NCBI GenBank assembly: GCA_009782665.1
Contig: WRIP01000007.1
Coordinates: forward strand, 1 to 21,126
Reading direction: 5' to 3'
Length of the DNA stretch: 21,126 nt
Source of the DNA: Oscillospiraceae bacterium
GTDB taxonomy: Bacteria > Bacillota > Clostridia > Oscillospirales > Ruminococcaceae
How positions within the stretch are numbered: position 1 is the first letter of the stretch; each line of letters begins with the position of its first letter. Positions 6,548 to 12,577 of this stretch are shown piece by piece. The notes under the pieces are model-generated. The model saw only the letters and a program-made list of their open reading frames with translations, made no database searches and was not told the origin of the DNA. A program made the position numbers and the translations under genes.

Positions 6548-7431
6548 AGCGGTTTCACCTCCGTTCCAGCTAGTCGCTCAAAGTATGTAGCAATCGCTGC
6601 ATGATCATCATCCATTTGATTGTTGACCTTCAGTGATTGGAGTATCTCAAAGAGATTTGCGGTCAAAGGGACGGGACAGTCAATGCTGTGTGCGGTTTGC
6701 ATCACATTCTTAATATCCTTGTGGTTGATGGAGATTTTTCCACCCGGGGTAAAGTTACGATCGAGTATCATCTTGAGCTTGGCATCAAGTACAGTACTAC
6801 CGGCTAGGCCATCCTTTATTGCAGAATAGACGGTTAGGGGATCTGCTCCAGCCTTAGTACAAAACACAAAGGCTTCCGATATGAGCGCTATTGTTCCGTT
6901 GACAATTATTTGATTTACTAACTTTGCAGTGCTTCCGTTACCGACCTCTCCGACTAAGACAGCCGATGCTGACATCAGACTAAGATAGGGTAAGGCTTTA
7001 TCAAAATCTGATTGAGTACCGCCGACCATTATGGCTAAGCTACCATCAATAGCCTTAGGTTCTCCTCCGCTGACCGGTGCATCTAGAAATCCTATGCTAT
7101 GTTCCTTTAATCTCAAAGCACAGTATCTGCTGTCAAATGGGGTAGCAGAGCTCATATCCACAATCAGGCTGCCACTTGGCATTGATGAGCATAGACCGTC
7201 TTCTCCAAATAGTACTTCCTTTACCACCTCACCATTCGGTAGAATGGTAAATATGATTTCACAGTGCTTACCGATTTCTCTAAGTGATCCGGCTATTGCT
7301 CCTTGATTGACCAACACTGCCTCGGCAGTCTTATCGATGTCATATACCATCACCTCGACATTACCCTTAAGCAGGTTCAATGACATCGGCCTGCCCATAA
7401 TACCAAGACCTATGAAACCAACAGTTCCCAT
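6544..7431 (-). CDS. NAD(P)-dependent beta-hydroxyacid dehydrogenase (GarR/LtnD-like)
   Basis: Cytoplasmic oxidoreductase of 295 residues in the 3-hydroxyisobutyrate dehydrogenase family. It shows the Rossmann start GFIGLGIMGRPMSLNLLK, the substrate-loop signature DAPVSGGEPKAIDGSLAIMVGG, catalytic Lys170 in NGSTAKLVNQ, and the C-terminal NHKDIKNVMQTA segment. Length and motifs fit 2-hydroxy-3-oxopropionate (tartronate semialdehyde) reductase and L-threonate dehydrogenase, which cannot be separated by eye. The start has AAAGGAG 6 nt upstream. It is the first gene of the operon; a TATAAT lies at 7473-7468 with only a weak -35. With the neighbouring acid kinase, threonate-type oxidation is attractive; with the convergent glycerate kinase, tartronate-semialdehyde reduction is equally so. 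Confidence 0.9.
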   Translation of the reverse strand: MGTVGFIGLGIMGRPMSLNLLKGNVEVMVYDIDKTAEAVLVNQGAIAGSLREIGKHCEIIFTILPNGEVVKEVLFGEDGLCSSMPSGSLIVDMSSATPFDSRYCALRLKEHSIGFLDAPVSGGEPKAIDGSLAIMVGGTQSDFDKALPYLSLMSASAVLVGEVGNGSTAKLVNQIIVNGTIALISEAFVFCTKAGADPLTVYSAIKDGLAGSTVLDAKLKMILDRNFTPGGKISINHKDIKNVMQTAHSIDCPVPLTANLFEILQSLKVNNQMDDDHAAIATYFERLAGTEVKPL

Positions 7432-7492
7432 AAGTTGCTCCTTTTCGATAAATTATTGTATCTATCATTATATATTGAAGAGTAAGGGAGTA

Positions 7493-7538
7493 AAACAAAA
7501 ACATTGATTGAGATGAGGACGGTTATGTCATCAGTCAA
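7493..7538 (-). terminator. Minus-strand terminator of the lipoprotein gene
   Basis: On the minus strand, TTGACTGATGA and TCATCTCAATCAA pair (7538-7528 with 7516-7504, with a small bulge and one G-T pair), followed by TGTTTTTGTTTTA. It ends the 8252-7554 gene and separates it from the next operon. Confidence 0.6.
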
Positions 7539-7553
7539 CCAATATTTGTTTTG

Positions 7554-8252
7554 TTATTCGGTTATCTTGAAATTCCAGTTGGTAGTCAACACCTTAATTA
7601 TTATGCCGTAATCCTCGAGATTCGGAAAATCACTCGAGAGTTTTTGACTCTCATCGGGTGCATAAAATGTATAGACCGGTAGAGATGAAGATTCAACCGT
7701 ACCGGTGGCAGAGAAACCGCCCTGCCCGTGACCGTGCCGAGTGTAGTAGTAGTATGATACCTTTCTGACGGTTATGACCTCAGCTCTTTCAACTGGGGTG
7801 ATGGTCTGGTTACCGGGCACGTAGTAGAACACATAATATACTATCTCTTGTTCGTCATCCGTTTCCCAGATGATATCGACCTCCATCGTAGTTCTCCAGA
7901 GGAAAGGTATCTGGAAGATGAAGCCATCTCCTTCGTAAAAATATATCAACTGCCCGGCATCATTAATCTCGATAATCGGAGGCTTAGTCTGTCTTATGCT
8001 GTTTTCGCTTAAGACTACTATCCCGTCATCTTCATCCTCATCTGTCTCTTCGGGTGGTGGTGCAGGTTCCTCAACTTCCAACAGAATCACCTTATCTGCA
8101 TTGGCATCGGGTAAAAAAATATCACTGTCATTGTTCATCGGATCGATGAACGGACTGATATTGTTCCCTACCGCATTATCGTAGAGAAAACAGCCTGAAA
8201 AAAGAGATAAAAATACGGTTATTATTAACAGGCAAATTAGATTTCGCTTCAT
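7554..8252 (-). CDS. Novel predicted lipoprotein
   Basis: Secreted lipoprotein of 232 residues that I do not recognise. MKRNLICLLIITVFLSLFSGC forms a clear lipoprotein signal with lipidated Cys21. About residues 22-85 look disordered, ending in a Pro/Glu/Asp-rich linker (EEPAPPPEETDEDEDDG), as in surface proteins that hold a domain away from the membrane. Residues about 95-232 are aromatic and beta-rich (YYVFYYVPG, VRKVSYYYYTRHGHGQGG), suggesting a small beta-sandwich; the His/Gly cluster could bind a metal, but this is only compositional. The ribosome binding site is weak (AGAAAG). The gene lies 64 nt downstream of glucosamine-6-phosphate deaminase on the same strand with no clear terminator between, so they may be co-transcribed, though no functional link is evident. 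Confidence 0.75.
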   Translation of the reverse strand: MKRNLICLLIITVFLSLFSGCFLYDNAVGNNISPFIDPMNNDSDIFLPDANADKVILLEVEEPAPPPEETDEDEDDGIVVLSENSIRQTKPPIIEINDAGQLIYFYEGDGFIFQIPFLWRTTMEVDIIWETDDEQEIVYYVFYYVPGNQTITPVERAEVITVRKVSYYYYTRHGHGQGGFSATGTVESSSLPVYTFYAPDESQKLSSDFPNLEDYGIIIKVLTTNWNFKITE

Positions 8253-8316
8253 ATAACCAACTTTCTGTACATCCGTAAAAGCATGATAAAACTGGATAAC
8301 AGCAATACAGAATTTT

Positions 8317-9072
8317 TTAAAGCGAACACTCGGGATTATTCGCCAATATATCGGCTAACGCTTCTTTGTCGGCTACAACAGTCAGGTTTTTATGCAATTG
8401 AAGAATAGAGGCGGGAACTTTGGAGGTAACAACTCCGAAGAGTGCTTTCTGTAGTATCTCGGATTTTTCTGGTCCGGAGGCTATAAGGAGCAGCTGTTTG
8501 GCATGCATAATTGGTCTGATACCTACGGTTAGTGCACGTGTGGGGATCTTACTCCAATCCTCAAAGAATGGTCTTTGTCCGATTATGGATGATTCCGCTA
8601 GATCGACAATATGGGTATCTAGAGGATAGAATTCGTTAGGCTCAACAAAACCGATATGCCCGTTTGTTCCGATGCCTAGAATCTGATAGTCAAGACCGCC
8701 TGGTACCTCTGAGAGTGCTTCGCTGTACCTCGCACACTCTACCTCAAGATCTTCTGCTACCCCGTTCGGTATATCTGTGTTTTCTTCAGGTATGTCTACA
8801 TGTGAAAATAGATGTGTCTGCATAAAAGAGGAAAAACTCCACCCCACTTCTCTGCTACCAGTGATATACTCATCCAGATTAAATGCTTTGACGTTGGCAA
8901 ATGAGATTTCTTTATTCTGATATTTTTTAACTAGATTCGCATATAGTCCAATAGGGGTGGAACCGGTTGCAAATCCAATGGTACTGGTCGGTTTAATAAT
9001 AATCTGTGAAGCTATGATAGCTGCTGCCTTCCGGCTCAGTTCCTCATAGTTGCTGCACCAAACAATAGTCAT
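8317..9072 (-). CDS. nagB: Glucosamine-6-phosphate deaminase
   Basis: Cytoplasmic enzyme of 251 residues converting glucosamine 6-phosphate to fructose 6-phosphate and ammonia, in amino-sugar use and cell-wall turnover. Motifs are ATGSTPIGLY (35-44, phosphate binding), FNLDEY (64-69, with catalytic Asp67) and GIGTNGHIGFVEP (133-145) with His139 and Glu144. Asn137 replaces the Asp141 of the E. coli enzyme, as in Bacillus-type NagB. The usual FNEPG motif reads FVEPN here, a mild oddity. AAGGGGG lies about 9 nt before the ATG. The gene is divergent from the C_GCAxxG_C_C gene; a TATAAT at 9111-9106 is its likely -10 and nearly abuts the opposing promoter's -35. No nagA or amino-sugar transporter is adjacent. 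Confidence 0.93.
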   Translation of the reverse strand: MTIVWCSNYEELSRKAAAIIASQIIIKPTSTIGFATGSTPIGLYANLVKKYQNKEISFANVKAFNLDEYITGSREVGWSFSSFMQTHLFSHVDIPEENTDIPNGVAEDLEVECARYSEALSEVPGGLDYQILGIGTNGHIGFVEPNEFYPLDTHIVDLAESSIIGQRPFFEDWSKIPTRALTVGIRPIMHAKQLLLIASGPEKSEILQKALFGVVTSKVPASILQLHKNLTVVADKEALADILANNPECSL

Positions 9073-9117
9073 ACAGGTGAACCCCCTTCAGTAATGCCTA
9101 ATTCTATTATATAACTT

Positions 9118-9146
9118 TTGATTTTTCAACCCTGTCGATGTAAAAT
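9118..9146 (+). promoter_or_regulatory. Sigma-A-type promoter of the C_GCAxxG_C_C/AEC operon
   Basis: TTGATT (9118-9123), a 17-bp spacer and TAAAAT (9141-9146), 34 bp before the ATG at 9181. It lies back to back with the probable nagB promoter (TATAAT at 9111-9106, minus strand), so the two may compete for polymerase. Confidence 0.6.
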
Positions 9147-9180
9147 AGGAAGCAAATATATGAAATCGGAGTTACCTTAA

Positions 9181-9648
9181 ATGACATATACCGATAAAGG
9201 AAAATCAATAATGGCCTGCGGGCTCAACTGCGCTCAGGCAGTGGCAGGAGCCTTTGCCGAACTGTATGACACAGTTGACCTTAATACCATACTCAACCTG
9301 ACCTCTCCGCTAGGGGGTGGGTTTGGCAGAAAGCGAGAACTCTGTGGAGCTGTAACCGGCATGGGCATTGCGTTCGGTGCGATTTGTGGGACCCATACCG
9401 GCGAAGAGAAGATGGATACATATAATACTACCAGTATGCTTGCCGACCGCTTTATAGAACGATATGGCTCGATTGTCTGCCGTGATATAGTCGATGCCAA
9501 ACCTGATGAGTCAAAGACACCGAGAGAACAACCGCTTACCGAATCGGAAAAGATTGCCTCTCATTGGCCCTGCTCTGACTATGTTCGGGGTGCGATACAG
9601 ATACTGGAAGAGTATCTACAAGAAACGGGAAAGATACAGTCGACCTAA
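9181..9648 (+). CDS. C_GCAxxG_C_C family (putative redox) protein
   Basis: Soluble protein of 155 residues matching the family named after its conserved cysteines. Cys17 lies in GLNCAQAV, Cys55 in GGGFGRKRELCGAVTG (the CGAxxG core, followed by a hydrophobic helix), Cys100 in GSIVCRDIV and Cys131 in HWPCSDYV; Cys13 and Cys69 are extra. The pattern suggests a metal or Fe-S/redox site, and members are common in anaerobes, but the biochemical role is not established. There is no signal peptide. GGAG at 9168-9171 lies 9 nt upstream. An AEC permease starts 27 nt after the stop, so they form an operon, hinting that the protein acts on something moved by the permease. Confidence 0.88.
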   Translation: MTYTDKGKSIMACGLNCAQAVAGAFAELYDTVDLNTILNLTSPLGGGFGRKRELCGAVTGMGIAFGAICGTHTGEEKMDTYNTTSMLADRFIERYGSIVCRDIVDAKPDESKTPREQPLTESEKIASHWPCSDYVRGAIQILEEYLQETGKIQST

Positions 9649-9675
9649 TGATCTGACTACGAAGGGATATATGAA

Positions 9676-10620
9676 ATGGAATTAGTTAGGTCATCAATCG
9701 GTGTTGTATTTCCCTTGTTTGTAATGATGGCTATTGGGATGATAGTAAAAAGAATCGGATTAGTAACCGATGAAGGTTTGTCGGAGATGAACCGTATAAA
9801 CGTCCGATTGTTTCTGCCTGCAATGCTGTTTGCTAATATATGTGACGGAGATCTGTTACAGGGCGCTAACCGTACCTTTATGCTGTTTGCCGCAGTCAGT
9901 GCGACAATCATCTTTCTGCTGTGTATATTGATTATTCCGAGGGTGGTTAAGGACAAAAAAAGAAGTCAGTCTATAATACTGGGTATCTACCGTCCAAACA
10001 CAGCTATATACGGGTTGCCGTTGGCTCAAAGTATACTCGGTGATAGCAACCGAGTATCTAACGTACTGATGATGATATCCGTCTCGATCTTGGTGACTAA
10101 TTTCTTTGCGGTGTTGGCCTTAGAGATCTTCAGAGGTGATAAGCCTAATCTGTTGAAATCCATAGCTCGATCGTTTAGCAATCCCATCATTATCGGATTA
10201 GTGCTCGGTATGATTGCACAGTTTCTACCCTTTACCATCCCTCCCATGGTGCTGTCTCCGATTCGATCGATTGCAGCCATAACCACCCCACTGGCATTCA
10301 TCTGTCTCGGAGCCGACTTTACCTTTAAGGCTAAAAAAAGTAATCGGGTAGCGGTCTTACTCTCAACACTCTTTAAGTTGGTGGTAACTCCGCTAGTCAT
10401 TACCCCGATTGCTGTTTTTCTGTTAGGGTTACGGGAAGAGTCACTGGTCGCCATACTCTGTGCATTTGCCACCCCTACTGCTGTGAGTGTACTTCCGCTC
10501 ATTAAGGAAGCCGGAGCAGATGATGAGTTGATGGGATCGATCATTGTCTCTACCACTGCCTTTTCACTCATCAGTATTTTCTTGATTGTTTACTGCCTTA
10601 AAGGAATGGCTTTGTTCTAA
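9676..10620 (+). CDS. AEC family transporter (auxin efflux carrier superfamily)
   Basis: Integral membrane permease of 314 residues with about ten hydrophobic segments in two similar halves. Typical features are the first helix VVFPLFVMMAIGMIVKRIGL, the half-site RPNTAIYGLPLAQSILGD, and the C-terminal half with PLAFICLGADF and LCAFATPTAVSVLPL, as in bacterial AEC/malate-permease-like carriers. Characterised bacterial members move malate, malonate or other small carboxylates by secondary transport. The start has AAGGGA (9662-9667) 8 nt upstream. It is second in an operon with the C_GCAxxG_C_C gene. Substrate is unknown; a small organic acid would fit the nearby hydroxy-acid genes, but they are separate transcription units. 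Confidence 0.9.
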   Translation: MELVRSSIGVVFPLFVMMAIGMIVKRIGLVTDEGLSEMNRINVRLFLPAMLFANICDGDLLQGANRTFMLFAAVSATIIFLLCILIIPRVVKDKKRSQSIILGIYRPNTAIYGLPLAQSILGDSNRVSNVLMMISVSILVTNFFAVLALEIFRGDKPNLLKSIARSFSNPIIIGLVLGMIAQFLPFTIPPMVLSPIRSIAAITTPLAFICLGADFTFKAKKSNRVAVLLSTLFKLVVTPLVITPIAVFLLGLREESLVAILCAFATPTAVSVLPLIKEAGADDELMGSIIVSTTAFSLISIFLIVYCLKGMALF

Positions 10621-10704
10621 TAGACATGATACTGTAGATGAATCAATGAATATAATACTGATATCGGAAGATAGCGATATATGACAAATAATACTAAAAC
10701 GCAA

Positions 10705-10738
10705 TAATCTCTATACTCCAAACGGATTATAGAGATTA
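10705..10738 (-). terminator. Terminator downstream of tRNA-Pro
   Basis: An 11-bp perfect stem (10705-10715 with 10728-10738) and 12-nt loop, followed on the minus strand by T-rich ATTGCGTTTTAGTATTATTTG. It lies 22 nt past the CCA end of the tRNA. The plus-strand side has no T tract, so it mainly serves the tRNA. Confidence 0.6.
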
Positions 10739-10759
10739 CTACACTGCAAAAAGTATATA

Positions 10760-10835
10760 TGGTCGGAGTGGCGAGGCTCGAACTCGCGGCCTCGTGGTCC
10801 CAAACCACGCACGCTACCAACTGCGCCACACCCCG
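10760..10835 (-). tRNA. tRNA-Pro (anticodon UGG)
   Basis: Full 76-nt cloverleaf with encoded CCA (10762-10760). The acceptor stem CGGGGTG pairs with CACTCCG (one G-T), discriminator A73. The D arm is GCGCAGTTGGTAGCGT, the anticodon stem GTGGT pairs with ACCAC around loop TTTGGGA (anticodon TGG at 34-36), and the T arm has GTTCGAGCC. The gene is isolated, not in a tRNA cluster; no integrated element is visible next to it. Confidence 0.96.
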
Positions 10836-10878
10836 ATTATGTTGTTGATATGAAGAAAACAACAGCAAATGCATTGAA

Positions 10879-10907
10879 ATTCTATCACAGTTATATCCAC
10901 ATGACAA
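10879..10907 (-). promoter_or_regulatory. Promoter of tRNA-Pro
   Basis: TTGTCA (10907-10902), 17-bp spacer, TAGAAT (10884-10879) on the minus strand, with an upstream TG giving an extended -10. The predicted start near 10872 leaves about 37 nt of 5' leader for RNase P removal. The remaining bases of the 10621-10943 gap hold only the tRNA terminator and the SDR gene's binding site. Confidence 0.65.
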
Positions 10908-10943
10908 GACACAGATTTCATCTAAGAAAAGAGAGTTAGCGAT

Positions 10944-11672
10944 ATGTTAAGTAAAACAGTCATAATTACCGGTGCGAGTAAGGGTATAGGGGCAGCGACT
11001 GCAAAGGTTTTTGCTGAGCACAACTACAGGGTTGTCATGACATACCGTCAAGATAATGATTCTGCCCAAAGGATCTGCGAAAGCTTAATCTCACAAGGAA
11101 AAGAGAGCAGCCTGTTCAGATATGATTCAGGTAGTTCTGACGATGCCAAAGCACTGGTTGAGTTCGCAATAAAGCGGTACAACCAGATCGATGTGCTGGT
11201 GAACAATGCAGCGATTTCCCTTAACCGCTTGGTAACCGAAAGCACCGACAGTGATTGGCAGGAGGTAATCGATAGTAACTTATCGGGAGTTTTCTATCTC
11301 TCTCGCGAGACAGCTAAGCATATGATCAAACATAAAACCGGCAGTATCATCAACCTATCCTCCGTATATGGTATCGTCGGTGGTTCCACCGAAACTATAT
11401 ATTCCGCATCAAAAGCCGGACTTATCGGCTTTAGCAAGGCGCTTGCAAAGGAGTTAGCTCCCTCAAACATCACCGTTAACTGTGTTGCCCCAGGGGTTAT
11501 AGATACCTCCATGAATAGTTACCTGTCGGAACTGGAAAGAGCACAGTTAAAAGAACAGATACCACTCGGCCGTTTTGGTGAACCCGATGAGGTTGCCGAG
11601 GCTATATATTTCCTCGCTGAGCATCGATATATAACCGGGCAGGTACTGGTAGTAGACGGAGGTATGACATAA
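10944..11672 (+). CDS. SDR-family oxidoreductase (FabG-like)
   Basis: Classical short-chain dehydrogenase/reductase of 242 residues, cytoplasmic and NAD(P)-dependent. The cofactor motif is TGASKGIGAATA near residues 9-20, structural motif NNAAIS near 90, and the catalytic Ser140-Tyr153-Lys157 set lies in NLSSVYG and YSASKAG, followed by ITVNCVAPGVIDTSM and the C-terminal ITGQVLVVDGGMT. This is close to 3-oxoacyl-[ACP] reductase (FabG), but the gene is outside any fatty-acid synthesis cluster, so it could reduce another ketone. The ribosome binding site (AAGAGAG) is modest. It is a single gene that converges on the CBM9-like operon; the minus-strand terminator of that operon begins right at its stop codon. 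Confidence 0.88.
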   Translation: MLSKTVIITGASKGIGAATAKVFAEHNYRVVMTYRQDNDSAQRICESLISQGKESSLFRYDSGSSDDAKALVEFAIKRYNQIDVLVNNAAISLNRLVTESTDSDWQEVIDSNLSGVFYLSRETAKHMIKHKTGSIINLSSVYGIVGGSTETIYSASKAGLIGFSKALAKELAPSNITVNCVAPGVIDTSMNSYLSELERAQLKEQIPLGRFGEPDEVAEAIYFLAEHRYITGQVLVVDGGMT

Positions 11673-11698
11673 AAAAGAAACAGCAACTATGCTGTTTC
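11671..11698 (-). terminator. Intrinsic terminator of the CBM9-like/small-protein operon
   Basis: Perfect 8-bp stem (GAAACAGC at 11677-11684 with its complement at 11691-11698), 6-nt loop, followed on the minus strand by TTTTTT. It lies 30 nt after the stop of the 40-aa protein and overlaps the end of the convergent SDR gene. There is no T tract in the plus direction. Confidence 0.8.
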
Positions 11699-11727
11699 AG
11701 TAGTAGGTGAAAGGATATCTGCCAGGC

Positions 11728-11850
11728 TTAAAAGAAGAACTCATTATCCTGAATATATCGCTTGGTATTACGGGAACAAAATCGGTAAAGAGAATCAATA
11801 ATCAGGACAATAGTGGCTATTACTGCAACAACAGATACTATATTTTTCAT
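11728..11850 (-). CDS. Small single-pass membrane protein, 40 aa
   Basis: Unannotated-looking small gene. It starts ATG 11850 with AGGAGG 7 nt upstream (11863-11858 region) and ends TAA at 11728. The product begins MKNIVSVVAVIATIVLIIDS, a basic residue plus a hydrophobic helix (about residues 3-19). A short basic segment (YRFCSRNTKRYIQ) and an acidic/aromatic end (DNEFFF) follow. Topology with a small cytoplasmic tail is likely. The start lies 30 nt downstream of the CBM9-like stop and the gene is followed by a strong terminator, so it is the distal gene of that unit. The near-consensus binding site is the strongest evidence that it is translated. No known family is recognised; a short membrane regulator or partner protein is conceivable. 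Confidence 0.7.
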   Translation of the reverse strand: MKNIVSVVAVIATIVLIIDSLYRFCSRNTKRYIQDNEFFF

Positions 11851-11880
11851 AATGGATCCTCCTGTCAACAAGTTGCCTTG

Positions 11881-12450
11881 CTATAATAATACCATAAAAT
11901 CGATATGATTTTTCATATCTGACATATTATGTGTGTAAAAAGGTGCCACCGAAACAAAGTGTTCGTGTCGGCTGTTCCGTAAACTGGCATAGATATTACC
12001 AGTAATCTGGTTACCCGGTTGTAGCACTATGTTATCGTACACATGCTCGAGAATCTCGTACGGGAGCAGAAACCTAACCCCCCAATACCAGCCTTGCTCA
12101 TCGTTCCCCATATATGTGGCTACATCCGAAAGAGTAGAATAGGGATTGTCGTTGACTAGTACTATATTCCGACCTACCGCATTCATAATAACGGTAATTG
12201 TATCATCTCCGGCTTGCCCGGAATAGTTAAAGGATACCGCAACTAGACTGTCGGTGTTACCCAACCTCGTCGTATCTTCGACTACAGGATTCTGCTCAAA
12301 CTTAGTCAGATCATAGAGAAATCCGACATCCTTTATACATGCGGCTTTGACGTGATACAGTAGCTTGGTCTGGTCGTTGAAGTATCTACCTTTCATCACA
12401 GGCAGAGTATCCACGGTGGGGTACTGGTCATAAAACGAAATCGATTGCAT
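11881..12450 (-). CDS. CBM9-like carbohydrate-binding domain protein
   Basis: Protein of 189 residues resembling the stand-alone carbohydrate-binding family 9-like proteins of Clostridia. It opens with a beta-strand core (KLLYHVKAACIKDVGFLYDL) and a segment SLVAVSFNYSGQAGDDTITVIMNAVG. It then has the characteristic GWYWGVRFLLPYEILEHVY block followed by GNIYASLRNSRHEHFVSVAPF. The start is placed at ATG 12450, preceded by a GAGAGAGA purine stretch; the longer frame upstream would begin inside the divergent promoter region and adds a false-looking hydrophobic leader. Without a signal peptide it would act in the cytoplasm. Family members may bind sugars, but residues for ligand binding are not obvious here. 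It is followed by a 40-aa membrane protein gene. Confidence 0.65.
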   Translation of the reverse strand: MQSISFYDQYPTVDTLPVMKGRYFNDQTKLLYHVKAACIKDVGFLYDLTKFEQNPVVEDTTRLGNTDSLVAVSFNYSGQAGDDTITVIMNAVGRNIVLVNDNPYSTLSDVATYMGNDEQGWYWGVRFLLPYEILEHVYDNIVLQPGNQITGNIYASLRNSRHEHFVSVAPFYTHNMSDMKNHIDFMVLL

Positions 12451-12528
12451 TGTCTCTCTCTCAAATTTATTGTAATGTAATATATATTCGAAATGGTGAA
12501 TAGATTTTAAGATGTATATTAACAAACT

Positions 12529-12558
12529 TTGAATATTTCCACTCTCTGATAGTATAAG
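12529..12558 (+). promoter_or_regulatory. Promoter candidate of the SUV3-like helicase
   Basis: TTGAAT (12529-12534), an 18-bp spacer and TATAAG (12553-12558), about 20 bp before the helicase ATG at 12578, so the leader would be very short. AGGAAG precedes the start codon closely. Confidence 0.45.
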
Positions 12559-12577
12559 GGTAACAGATAGGAAGAAG

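Noticed and set aside
10026..10571. 181-codon open frame antisense to the AEC transporter
   Set aside because: It lies wholly inside a well-supported permease gene, has Ser/Thr/Met-rich composition typical of a reverse-complement shadow, and has no recognisable family.
10741..10943. Integrated element at the tRNA-Pro gene
   Set aside because: No integrase, no repeated tRNA 3' end and no foreign-looking genes were seen on either side.
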